The translations under genes were made by a program, and so were the position numbers. From contig NZ_QOHO01000064.1 of the NCBI RefSeq assembly GCF_003432035.1, positions 25,352 to 89,351 on the forward strand: a DNA stretch of 64,000 nucleotides. The letters are read 5' to 3'. The notes under the pieces were generated by a model. It saw only the letters and a program-made list of their open reading frames with translations. It did no database searches and was not told the DNA's origin. The DNA is from Lacrimispora amygdalina (GTDB taxonomy: Bacteria; Bacillota; Clostridia; Lachnospirales; Lachnospiraceae). This document shows, piece after piece, positions 8,112 to 16,285 of this stretch. Positions within the stretch are counted from its first letter, which is position 1; every line of letters begins with the position of its first letter.

Positions 8112-8408
8112 TTATTGCTGAAAGTTCAGTAAAAACGCCAGAGCAATGAAACCAGCCACCATAAGCACCCATAAAATGCTGATTATCATAGCAATAATAT
8201 TTACGGCACTCCGGCTTTCGCTGTTTCGTACACAGACAATAGAAAGGCATAGTCCTAAAAGTACAAAGACCATGTTTGCTGCGGACCAGATACCTTGTAT
8301 CCCGCCTGATAAAGTGAACTTGAATAAAATCGGAATAAAGGTTGCTAATGGTAAAACACTGATGATCAATGCAGCAATACTTAATTTTTGAAATTTTTTC
8401 TTTTCCAT
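8112..8408 (-). CDS. small membrane protein of the lantibiotic immunity operon
   Basis: 98 residues with three hydrophobic segments (ALIISVLPLATFIPILF, MVFVLLGLCLSIVCV, IIAMIISILWVLMVAGFIALAF). It starts 5 bp after the permease G gene and is the last gene of the operon. Position and size match the small extra gene (rumH) that I recall from the ruminococcin A immunity operon; that equivalence is an inference. It may contribute to self-protection. Confidence 0.6.
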   Translation of the reverse strand: MEKKKFQKLSIAALIISVLPLATFIPILFKFTLSGGIQGIWSAANMVFVLLGLCLSIVCVRNSESRSAVNIIAMIISILWVLMVAGFIALAFLLNFQQ

Positions 8409-8413
8409 AATAA

Positions 8414-9178
8414 TTACCTCATTTCTTTCTTTCCAAATTGGAGGACGGACAATGTCAGTGCCAGTCCAAAGACCAGTACTGCACAGGGCAGGAACGGGAA
8501 CAATGAAAGCGCTGCACCGGAATCTGCTGCGGTATAATCATGCAGCGAACATGAAACCAAATAGCCGCTGTAACAATATGGATAGACGACCCAAATCGGC
8601 GTATTGGCAAACAGAACACCAGGAATGACAAGGAACATGTTTAACCCCACAGATAACAGCGGTTTTTCAAACAGAACTGTAATTGCCCACATCACAGCTA
8701 AGCAGGGCAGCATGGTAAGGAACAGACCCACACACCATTTCAGCAGGTAAAGCACCGGCATCGTCTCTGTTATTCCCATCATACCGGTGGCAATCATACC
8801 GGCGATGATGAATACTATGAGGAACACAACCATTTCCAGAAAAAGATAAAACATAAGTATACAGAATTTTGCCAGCGATAACTGATACCTGCTTACCGGA
8901 AGTGCCAGCATTTTCAGTATGCCGTTATTCTGTATTTCCCGGTCGGCAATCATCACACAGACCACGATCATGGAGAATGGCAGCAGATAATATGCATAGA
9001 CAAGAGCACTTTGAATAAACATAGCGCGCCACGCGTTTGTATATTCCGGCGTAAAATAACTGCTCAAATTGGCAATTCCTGATACCACTACCAACAATGG
9101 AGCTATAAAAATCAAGGGTACAATTTTCGAACGTTTCACTTTTGTCAACTCAATTTTCAGTAATTCATAAAAATTCAT
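8414..9178 (-). CDS. lanG: lantibiotic immunity ABC transporter permease (LanG type)
   Basis: 254 residues with six hydrophobic segments, starting MNFYELLKIELTKVKRSK, the typical cytoplasmic lead-in of the MutG/SpaG/EpiG permeases. Together with LanE and the ATPase LanF it should expel the mature lantibiotic from the producer membrane. It lies 12 bp after the E gene and 5 bp before the small membrane protein gene. Confidence 0.8.
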   Translation of the reverse strand: MNFYELLKIELTKVKRSKIVPLIFIAPLLVVVSGIANLSSYFTPEYTNAWRAMFIQSALVYAYYLLPFSMIVVCVMIADREIQNNGILKMLALPVSRYQLSLAKFCILMFYLFLEMVVFLIVFIIAGMIATGMMGITETMPVLYLLKWCVGLFLTMLPCLAVMWAITVLFEKPLLSVGLNMFLVIPGVLFANTPIWVVYPYCYSGYLVSCSLHDYTAADSGAALSLFPFLPCAVLVFGLALTLSVLQFGKKEMR

Positions 9179-9190
9179 TTTACGACCTCC

Positions 9191-9916
9191 TTACTCATAG
9201 TGCAGGTTCTTGGACATCCATAATCCTGCACCCAGGAGAAGGACGGTTTCAGCCACAGATATAATTGCTACGATCCTGTCAGGCTGTGCGCTCATGGCAA
9301 CCGCCGGCTTCAACATAACGATAAACGGATGCACCAGAAGCAGCCGGGCATTGGATGTTGCCAAAGCCATGCCGCTCAAAAATCCTGCTACCCCAATGCC
9401 AAGAGGAACCCATATATTTTCAAAGCGGGAGGAAACCAACAGCATAAAGGACAACATCGGCATAGAGGTAAGAAACGAATACCCGGCAAAGTTAACCAGT
9501 GTCCCAAACTCAAACGAGCCCTGGGGCAGGTCTGTTATTCCAATCTGCATGAGAGCCAGATTTTGCAGAACGACGGCCGTAAACAACATCACAGTCAAAA
9601 TTAGGAATTTACAAAAATACATGGCAGGAACACTGGCAGGAAGCATATAGATTTTCTTGACGGCATTTCCCTTAAACTCCATGTTGTAAATCATACAGGC
9701 AGCAACTACAATACCAAACATATTCAGTACCATTATCATCCCATATAGCTGCGTAAGCAGAACATCCATCGGAGGCAGTGACAGGGCCAACAGCGTATCC
9801 TTCCGTACAAGGAAGTTGACAAACGCATAGGCAGCTCCTAAAATCCCGACTGCCAGCAGCAGGGGGATTATGCCGGTCCGTTTTTCTTTCTTCAGTTCAA
9901 TCATAAGCGTTTTCAT
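9191..9916 (-). CDS. lanE: lantibiotic immunity ABC transporter permease (LanE type)
   Basis: 241 residues, six predicted membrane segments, N-terminus MKTLMIELKKEKRTG as in MutE/SpaE permeases. It overlaps the ATPase gene by 4 bp (ATGA), so the two are translationally coupled. Forms the LanFEG self-immunity exporter with its neighbours. Confidence 0.8.
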   Translation of the reverse strand: MKTLMIELKKEKRTGIIPLLLAVGILGAAYAFVNFLVRKDTLLALSLPPMDVLLTQLYGMIMVLNMFGIVVAACMIYNMEFKGNAVKKIYMLPASVPAMYFCKFLILTVMLFTAVVLQNLALMQIGITDLPQGSFEFGTLVNFAGYSFLTSMPMLSFMLLVSSRFENIWVPLGIGVAGFLSGMALATSNARLLLVHPFIVMLKPAVAMSAQPDRIVAIISVAETVLLLGAGLWMSKNLHYE

Positions 9917-10677
9917 AGCTTAGCCCTCTGCTTTCTGTCCGCATTGTCCTTATCTATCATGGAAAGGAACATATCCTCCAGATTATCCGCAGCGAATCCT
10001 GCCTGTAATGCGCTCTGCCTCAGTTCAGCCATACTTCCTTCAAACAGCAGATTCCCATGGTTAAGGATACCGATGTCGTCCGCCATCAATTCAATTTCCG
10101 AAAGCATATGGGATGAAATTAATATTGTGCAGTGGTAGAGACTGGGCAGTGATTTCACCAGATTGCGGATTTCATGGATGCCGGATGGATCAAGTCCGTT
10201 AGTCGGTTCATCCAGAATAAGAATGGGGGGTCTGCCAAGCAGCGCGCCCGCAAGTCCCAAACGCTGTTTCATGCCCAGAGAATATTTTTTTGCCAGCCGG
10301 CTGCCAAATTCTGTAAGGCCCACCAGCCCCAGTGCATCTTCCACCGTTTCTTCCGGCAAGCCTAAAATCCTTCGTATGATATCAAGGTTCTCACGTCCTG
10401 TCAGATTTGCATAATACGAAGGGGATTCAATAAAAGAACCAATTTCTTTGAGGATTGCCAGCCGGTCACCAGGAAAGTGTTTCCCGTCAATAGTAAAACT
10501 TCCTTTTGTGGAGGCAGTAAGCCCTAACAGCATTTTCATGGTGGTGGACTTTCCCGCACCATTCGGACCCAGGAAACCGTAAATGCTGCCTTTCCGAATG
10601 TGAAGGGATACGTTGTTGACAGAAGTGAAGTCTTTATATTTTTTCGTCAACTGGTCTGTTGTGATAATGTAATCCAT
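9913..10677 (-). CDS. lanF: lantibiotic immunity ABC transporter ATPase (LanF type)
   Basis: 254 residues from the ATG at 10677, which has AAGGAG upstream; a longer frame to 10725 lacks a binding site. Walker A is GPNGAGKST, the ABC signature is YSLGMKQRLGLAGAL, Walker B is ILILDEPTNGLDP, with a switch His in LISSHML. It powers the E/G permeases. First gene of the immunity operon and divergent from the regulator genes. Confidence 0.9.
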   Translation of the reverse strand: MDYIITTDQLTKKYKDFTSVNNVSLHIRKGSIYGFLGPNGAGKSTTMKMLLGLTASTKGSFTIDGKHFPGDRLAILKEIGSFIESPSYYANLTGRENLDIIRRILGLPEETVEDALGLVGLTEFGSRLAKKYSLGMKQRLGLAGALLGRPPILILDEPTNGLDPSGIHEIRNLVKSLPSLYHCTILISSHMLSEIELMADDIGILNHGNLLFEGSMAELRQSALQAGFAADNLEDMFLSMIDKDNADRKQRAKL

Positions 10678-10741
10678 AGAAACAACTCCTTTCGATGCTT
10701 TCATGATACAACACCAATCTGACATCTACATTCCCGTCTCC

Positions 10742-10800
10742 TTACTTTTACATTACTTTTGGGAAAGAGTATACGCAACCACTGCCTGCTATGTTATAAT
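10742..10800. promoter_or_regulatory. divergent control region of the immunity and regulator operons
   Basis: For the + strand, TG-T-TATAAT at 10792-10800 is an extended -10 box for the response regulator gene, with a weak -35. TTACTTTT occurs at 10742-10749 and again at 10753-10760, an 11-bp-spaced direct repeat that could hold a regulator. No good -35 is visible for the leftward operon, which suggests that its transcription is activated. Confidence 0.45.
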
Positions 10801-10821
10801 GGCCTCATCGGAGGGTACACT

Positions 10822-11523
10822 ATGGACAATTTATTTTTACAAAATAAAAAGCTTCTGCTTGTTGATGATGAGCTGGACCTGCTTAAAATGGTAACTGCCA
10901 TTCTAAGGGATAATGGCTTCGAGAATATCACTACCGCTTCTACGGTCGGAGAAGGCGTTGCTGCTGCCCAAAAGGAAGCACCTGACCTGGCAGTTCTGGA
11001 TGTCATGCTGCCGGATGGAGATGGATTTTCTTTAATGCAGCAACTGCGGTTATTTACCAACGTGCCGGTTATTTTTCTTACGGCAAAGGACGAGGCAGCG
11101 GATAAACTGGCTGGACTGGGCCTTGGTGCAGACGATTATATCGCTAAACCATTTCTGCCTCAGGAATTACTGCTACGCATCTACGCAGTTTTGCGCCGCT
11201 GCTATAAGGAAGACGAACAGCTGATACCGTTGGCCGGATGCACCATTGACTTCAGCCGGGCTGAAATCCACAAGGCAGATGAGATCATCCCGCTGACCGC
11301 AAAGGAATATACCTTATTAGAGGTTCTCGCAAGAAATGACGGTAAAATCGTCACGGTAGACTCACTGTGCGAAGCCCTTTGGGGTGATAATCCATTTGGA
11401 TATGAAAACAGTCTGAATGCCCATGTGCGGCGCATCCGGGAAAAGATTGAAGCAGACCCGTCAAAGCCGGTTTCCCTTATAACAATAAAAGGATTGGGCT
11501 ATAAACTTAATACAAGGAAGTGA
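10822..11523 (+). CDS. lanR: OmpR-family response regulator of the lantibiotic locus
   Basis: 233 residues from the ATG at 10822 with CGGAGGG upstream. The receiver domain has LLLVDDE, the phospho-acceptor Asp at residue 60 (LAVLDVMLP), and the conserved Lys in YIAKPF. The winged-helix output domain covers about residues 135-230 (AKEYTLLEVLARNDGKIV, GYENSLNAHVRRIREKI, LITIKGLGYKL). With the kinase gene 4 bp downstream it forms a two-component system, matching the rumR/rumK pair of ruminococcin A. The likely target is the direct repeat at 12964-13001. Confidence 0.9.
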   Translation: MDNLFLQNKKLLLVDDELDLLKMVTAILRDNGFENITTASTVGEGVAAAQKEAPDLAVLDVMLPDGDGFSLMQQLRLFTNVPVIFLTAKDEAADKLAGLGLGADDYIAKPFLPQELLLRIYAVLRRCYKEDEQLIPLAGCTIDFSRAEIHKADEIIPLTAKEYTLLEVLARNDGKIVTVDSLCEALWGDNPFGYENSLNAHVRRIREKIEADPSKPVSLITIKGLGYKLNTRK

Positions 11524-11527
11524 AGCC

Positions 11528-12889
11528 ATGAAATCATTTGTGAGATATATTCTAAAATACATGATCTCCTTTGCAGCCGTTATCCTGGTACTCCTCTTAA
11601 TCAATGTGATAGCTTTTTGTCTTACTTTTGGCCGCGCATTGACAAAAGATTATGGGGAAACTTCCCCTCAAAATTTACTGGAGGAAACTGCGGCGGCCTG
11701 CTCAGCAGATGGAATATCCGAAGAAGCTGCCCAAAAGCTGAAGCACAATCAAATATGGGCTGTATTCCTGAATCAGGAAGGCAGATGTGTATGGTCAGCA
11801 AATGCACCGGAGGATCTTCCAGTATCCTATACCATTCAGGACGTTGCCCTGTTTTCAAAGGGCTATCTTAACGATTTCCCTGTATTTGTCCGAAACACGG
11901 AAGACGGACTGTTAATATTAGGTTATCCCAAAGACAGCTATACAAAAATTACCGGTAATTATTTTTCATTGCAGGCAATCCGGCTTCTGCCGTTTTATAT
12001 TACGGCTATACTGGTGATAGACTGTCTGATTTTATTTGCTGCTTATTATCTGTCCAAACGAAAGATTGTTAAGAACACGGAGCCAATCATTTCCTCCTTA
12101 AAAAACCTTTCTGACGGCATACCGGTTTCTCTGTCCATTAGCGGAGAACTGTCAGAGTTAGCCGACAGCGTAAACAAATCTTCCCGGATACTCAGCAGGC
12201 AAAACCAGGCGCGGGCCAACTGGATCAGCGGCGTCTCCCATGACATCCGAACACCGCTTTCGATAATAATGGGATACGCAGATCGCATTATGCATGATGA
12301 AACTTCAAGCAAAACAGTCAAAGATCAGGCAGAAATCGTAAAGATGCAAAGCATTAAAATCAAAGAACTCGTACAGGACTTAAATCTGGTGTCCAGACTG
12401 GAATATGACATGCAGCCAATAAACAAAACCCAGGTACGCATTCGTTCATTGATGCGCTCGTATCTGGCAGAACTGCTGAATACCGGTATATCGGATGCCT
12501 ATTCCATAGAACTTAAAATTGAACCTGCTGCTGAAACAGTCATATTTGAGTGTGACGCCCGGCTGATCTCACGGGCTATCGCTAATTTAGTACAGAACAG
12601 CATTCGTCATAACCCGAAAGGCTGCGCCATCACGCTTCTTTTGGAGGATAGGGAAACCTCTTTCTCTATTACTGTTGCAGATAATGGTACAGGGCTGTCA
12701 GCAGAAAAGCTAAAGGAACTGGAAGAAAAACCGCACTACATGGAAAGTACTGATGAACGGTTAGATTTGCGGCATGGTCTGGGACTTATACTTGTCCGGC
12801 AGATCGTGGAAGCTCACGGCGGTGCGATACAAATAGAAAGTAAAGTCCTGCAAGGATATAAAACAGTTTTAACATTCCCAAAAGCATAA
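11528..12889 (+). CDS. lanK: sensor histidine kinase of the lantibiotic locus
   Basis: 453 residues. Two membrane segments (about residues 11-35 and 155-180) enclose an extracellular sensor of roughly 120 residues. The phosphorylated His is residue 238 in SHDIRTPLSIIMGYADRI. The N box (AIANLVQNSIRHNPKG), G1 (VADNGTGLS) and G2 (HGLGLILVRQIVEAHGG) follow. In ruminococcin A-type loci the signal depends on trypsin-like activity in the gut; whether that holds here is unknown. Confidence 0.9.
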   Translation: MKSFVRYILKYMISFAAVILVLLLINVIAFCLTFGRALTKDYGETSPQNLLEETAAACSADGISEEAAQKLKHNQIWAVFLNQEGRCVWSANAPEDLPVSYTIQDVALFSKGYLNDFPVFVRNTEDGLLILGYPKDSYTKITGNYFSLQAIRLLPFYITAILVIDCLILFAAYYLSKRKIVKNTEPIISSLKNLSDGIPVSLSISGELSELADSVNKSSRILSRQNQARANWISGVSHDIRTPLSIIMGYADRIMHDETSSKTVKDQAEIVKMQSIKIKELVQDLNLVSRLEYDMQPINKTQVRIRSLMRSYLAELLNTGISDAYSIELKIEPAAETVIFECDARLISRAIANLVQNSIRHNPKGCAITLLLEDRETSFSITVADNGTGLSAEKLKELEEKPHYMESTDERLDLRHGLGLILVRQIVEAHGGAIQIESKVLQGYKTVLTFPKA

Positions 12890-12905
12890 AAAGTCTGAAA
12901 CAATT

Positions 12906-12942
12906 GGCGTTGATTCATTTTTAGTGAATTAACGCCTTTTTC
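12906..12942 (+). terminator. intrinsic terminator after the kinase gene
   Basis: GGCGTTgATTCA pairs with TGAATtAACGCC around a short loop, followed by TTTTTC. It separates the regulator operon from the precursor operon. Confidence 0.85.
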
Positions 12943-12963
12943 TGTATCCTGCTATCAGAAATC

Positions 12964-13036
12964 GAGGAAAAATTACATGCTAAAGGAGGAAAAATTACAT
13001 GTTCCTGTTAATTCATGAAATAGGTATTATTATGTA
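12964..13036 (+). promoter_or_regulatory. precursor promoter with a 22-bp-spaced direct repeat
   Basis: GAGGAAAAATTACATG occurs exactly at 12964-12979 and 12986-13001, two helical turns apart. Just after it, TTCCTG (13002-13007) and TATTAT (13025-13030), 17 bp apart, form a weak promoter. A poor -35 box immediately downstream of two in-phase repeats is typical of promoters activated by OmpR-family regulators. A 12-codon frame with a good ribosome binding site starts at 12999 but is probably a by-product of the repeat. Confidence 0.6.
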
Positions 13037-13082
13037 ACCATAATCCTATTTGGGAAACATCAAAGGAGAAGGGAGAATTAAT

Positions 13083-13229
13083 ATGAGAAATGATATTCTT
13101 GAATTAACAAATCCAATGGAAGAAAAAGAACTGGAGCAGATTTTGGGCGGTGGCGATGGTGTTATTAAAACAATCAGCCACGAATGTGCAATGAATACAT
13201 GGCAGTTTATTTTTACATGCTGTTCATAA
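13083..13229 (+). CDS. lanA1: lantibiotic precursor 1, lacticin 481 group (ruminococcin A-like)
   Basis: 48 residues. The leader MRNDILELTNPMEEKELEQ ends in the double-Gly site ILGG, cleaved before Gly24. The 25-residue core has the group's ring residues: core Thr7, Ser9, Cys12, Thr16, Thr22, Cys23 and Cys24, within TISHECAMN and WQFIFTCCS. By analogy with lacticin 481, rings 7-12, 9-23 and 16-24 plus Dhb22 are expected. I recall ruminococcin A as nearly identical, with Asn where core Asp2 and Ala13 occur here. Ribosome binding site: AGGAGAAGGGAG. Confidence 0.93.
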   Translation: MRNDILELTNPMEEKELEQILGGGDGVIKTISHECAMNTWQFIFTCCS

Positions 13230-13242
13230 GGAGGGAAAAAAA

Positions 13243-13389
13243 ATGAGAAATGATATTCTTGAATTAACAAATCCAATGGAAGAAAAAGAACTGGAACAGA
13301 TTTTGGGCGGTGGTGACGGCGTGATCAAAACGATCAGCCATGAATGTGCAATGAATACATGGCAGTTTATTTTTACATGCTGCTCATAA
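13243..13389 (+). CDS. lanA2: lantibiotic precursor 2, same peptide as precursor 1
   Basis: This tandem copy begins 13 bp after the first one stops, with AGGAGGG in between. Its 48-residue product is identical to precursor 1 in leader and core. The two genes differ at roughly ten positions, all synonymous (for example GGC GAT GGT GTT against GGT GAC GGC GTG), and all lie from codon 18 onward. This is a gene dosage duplication under strong purifying selection, comparable to the triplicate rumA genes. Confidence 0.93.
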   Translation: MRNDILELTNPMEEKELEQILGGGDGVIKTISHECAMNTWQFIFTCCS

Positions 13390-13428
13390 TACTATAAAAC
13401 ATATAATGCTCTCAAATAGGATTTATGA

Positions 13429-13467
13429 ATAGGCCGCTTAGAAAAATATTTAATCTAAGCGGCCTAT
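13429..13467 (+). terminator. strong hairpin between precursors and lanM (read-through or processing hairpin)
   Basis: Fourteen perfect base pairs (ATAGGCCGCTTAGA with TCTAAGCGGCCTAT) around an 11-nt loop. No T-run follows, so it probably stabilises the short precursor mRNA or allows partial read-through into lanM, as in other lantibiotic operons. Confidence 0.75.
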
Positions 13468-13522
13468 GTAATAAATAAAGTATTTTGGGAGAGAAGTCAA
13501 GCGGATATTACGGAGGGACCAT

Positions 13523-16270
13523 ATGGATAAAATATTTGGCAGATTATATATAGACTATATATTTCAATATATTATCAGGAAAGTAAAAGAAGAGGATAAG
13601 ATTGACTTCAATGATAACGAATTTAAATCTTTGAAGGAACTGATCAAGCTGGAACTATTTAAAAGGAGTTTTAAATCTTTATTATATTGTATGAATGCAT
13701 GCCGGGTGGATGGTAATCTGACAGGTGATACATCGGAAAATCGATATCTTTGGTTTTGTAATAACCAATATTGTATTGATGCAATGGAAAAGATGTTTCC
13801 ATGCATGAAAGAACAGTTATATGAAGAAGTTAAAGGAAAATTCAGCTATATTTTAGAAATAATCAACTTATTTCAAAGAAATAAATCGGCCATATGTCAA
13901 TACTTTTTTCATACGCAATCGGAGGATATTATAAACATAACAAATTCCGGGGATTGGCACAATGATAAGTGTGTGTTGGTAATAACTTTTGCATCAAAGA
14001 AAAAATTAGTTTTCAAGCCCTCCAAAGGGGATAACTTAAATTTTCTGAAGGGACTATTAAGTTACTTTTTTGAAGATGAATATACCAGACAGTATGACTG
14101 TATGTGCGAAAGTGAGGGAACATGGGTAAAATTTGTTGAACATGAGGAAATATATGACAAAAGCGAAGTAAATCAATTCTATTTTAACTATGGGAAACTC
14201 TTATTTGCTGCATATCTGTCAGGTATGAACGATATGCATTATGAAAATTTAATCGCTCATGGTAAATTTCCTGTAATTACAGATGTTGAAACAATTTTCT
14301 CTTCCTATCTGTTTTTTGATACGCACAAATTTGAATACGATGCGCAGTATAAAGCAGTGCAGCGATTATTATATGGGGTTATGGCTACTGGTCTGATCCC
14401 AATATTTTCTATGACAGAGTATTTCGGGGGTGATGTCAGTTGTTTATCAAATAAAGGTATAAAAATCGTTGCTGAAAAAGTAAAGAATGAGTATAGAGAT
14501 GATATGTATATTTTTACGGAACCAAAAATGATTACGCAATATAATCATCTGCCAAATAAAGAAACAGACCCATTATTCTATGGAGATCAGATATTAAACG
14601 GGTTTGAACAAGCCGAAAAACTGTATAAGGAGAAAAAAGATGACATATTAAATTATATTCTGGACAATTTAACGAAGATTGAATCACGTATTATTCTCAA
14701 TATGACCAAGGGGTATTCAAAAATAATAAGAATAAAGAGCGACCCCAGATATCGGAATAATCCGGAATTATTTTACGGATTACTGGAAAATTTAAAAAGA
14801 AGCAATCAATTTAATCAGGACGTTTACATGTATGAGGTACATGAATTATGCAAAAGTAATATACCTGGCTTTTATTGGAATATGTCTCTTAATTATGTCT
14901 ATGGATATCATGGAAATACGAAAAAAAAGATATTGGACATGCATGAGTTCAGCCTGAAGAAAGCATACGATATTTTGGAGGCTCAGACAAATCCGAAGAT
15001 GTTATCAAGACAAAAACAGCTTATTCGTGAATCAATTACATCGAGTATCGCTTTGGGGATTGAATATAAAGATATGAGGGTGAGCGATAAAAAAGAAATA
15101 CGTTCAGAGAATAATAAACCACTGAGAGAAAATATTGATGACAACCGGATTGTTGGTGACGACGGTACAATCAGTTGGATCGGGCTTATGGTAAATGATA
15201 AGGAACAATTGGAATATGCGGTATTAGATTGGTCATTATATTCCGGATTGACAGGAATCGGTTATATGTATCTTTCTGAATATTTAATTAATAAAGATGA
15301 GTTTACAAAATCGATTATAGAGATGATTTATAATACAATTAAAACAGCTTATCATATGGGGATGTTTAACGATTATAATATTTCTTATTTCTGCGGTCTG
15401 ACCGGAATCTATGCTTTTATAGCAAAAATTAAGGAGACCGGAATCATAAAATATGATGAAACAGACCTGTTTCTTAGGGAAATTAAAAAATTAGTGAAAA
15501 ATAATATATCAAAAACAAACTGTTATGATACTTTATCAGGTCTGCACTCAGCAGTTATCTATTTTTTTGCCAGGTATGAGTCAGACGATTTTGCAAAAGA
15601 AATTCTACCGGCAATAGCGGAATATTTTATTTCTGATTTTGATACTGGTGTTATGGATAAAAATTTTAATTATGCCAGCTTTGCACATGGATATTCAGGT
15701 ATTATGACATCCATTATGTGTATGAACAGAATTGCCAAACAGGAAGCGCTGATAACATTGGCACGAGGGTTATGGGAAAAGGAACAGCGGCTATATACAG
15801 GAAAGTATATGTGGAAGGACTTAAGGAGCAGTGAGGATACATATTCTCATTTTTGGTGTCATGGTTCTTGTGGAATCATGTATTCCCGTTTAATTTGGAA
15901 GAAATGGGGTTTTATAAATGATGGAATAATCGGAATGAGTGAATCAGACCTGGATAATCTTCTGGCTCAGTATAGAGAAGTAATCGAAAGCAAAGTTCTA
16001 AATTCTCAAAACTATTCTTTATGTCATGGAAATTTTGCTTTTATAGATTTCATCCTTTCGTATGAGAAGGTACTGGGAGAAAAACCTGAAAAGGAAAATT
16101 ATATTATTCAGACCATGGAGGATGCACAAAAACAAGGATATAGTTGTATAGGAGCACCAGGCGCTATCAATGCGATTGGATTTATGGTAGGAGAATCTGG
16201 AATACAATATTTACTGAACCGTTATAAAAATTTGAAATTACCTTCTGTATTGGCAATAGAAAATATATAG
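13523..16270 (+). CDS. lanM: class II lanthionine synthetase LanM
   Basis: 915 residues, normal for LanM. The N-terminal two thirds is the kinase-like dehydratase that phosphorylates and eliminates Ser/Thr of the precursor; GDWHNDKC, KKKLVFKPSKGDN, GMNDMHYENLIAHG and PVITDVETIF are its recognisable motifs. The C-terminal LanC-like cyclase has the zinc ligands Cys779 (WCHGSCG) and Cys834-His835 (LCHGNF). GGAGGG precedes the ATG. It is probably the RumM counterpart. Base composition is much more A+T-rich than the regulator genes, which suggests acquisition with the locus. Confidence 0.95.
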   Translation: MDKIFGRLYIDYIFQYIIRKVKEEDKIDFNDNEFKSLKELIKLELFKRSFKSLLYCMNACRVDGNLTGDTSENRYLWFCNNQYCIDAMEKMFPCMKEQLYEEVKGKFSYILEIINLFQRNKSAICQYFFHTQSEDIINITNSGDWHNDKCVLVITFASKKKLVFKPSKGDNLNFLKGLLSYFFEDEYTRQYDCMCESEGTWVKFVEHEEIYDKSEVNQFYFNYGKLLFAAYLSGMNDMHYENLIAHGKFPVITDVETIFSSYLFFDTHKFEYDAQYKAVQRLLYGVMATGLIPIFSMTEYFGGDVSCLSNKGIKIVAEKVKNEYRDDMYIFTEPKMITQYNHLPNKETDPLFYGDQILNGFEQAEKLYKEKKDDILNYILDNLTKIESRIILNMTKGYSKIIRIKSDPRYRNNPELFYGLLENLKRSNQFNQDVYMYEVHELCKSNIPGFYWNMSLNYVYGYHGNTKKKILDMHEFSLKKAYDILEAQTNPKMLSRQKQLIRESITSSIALGIEYKDMRVSDKKEIRSENNKPLRENIDDNRIVGDDGTISWIGLMVNDKEQLEYAVLDWSLYSGLTGIGYMYLSEYLINKDEFTKSIIEMIYNTIKTAYHMGMFNDYNISYFCGLTGIYAFIAKIKETGIIKYDETDLFLREIKKLVKNNISKTNCYDTLSGLHSAVIYFFARYESDDFAKEILPAIAEYFISDFDTGVMDKNFNYASFAHGYSGIMTSIMCMNRIAKQEALITLARGLWEKEQRLYTGKYMWKDLRSSEDTYSHFWCHGSCGIMYSRLIWKKWGFINDGIIGMSESDLDNLLAQYREVIESKVLNSQNYSLCHGNFAFIDFILSYEKVLGEKPEKENYIIQTMEDAQKQGYSCIGAPGAINAIGFMVGESGIQYLLNRYKNLKLPSVLAIENI

Positions 16271-16285
16271 AAAGGAGAAGTCAGT

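Noticed and set aside
12999..13037. 12-codon frame with AAGGAGG before the lantibiotic genes
   Set aside because: It is too short and is explained by the direct repeat that copies AGGAGG and ATG.
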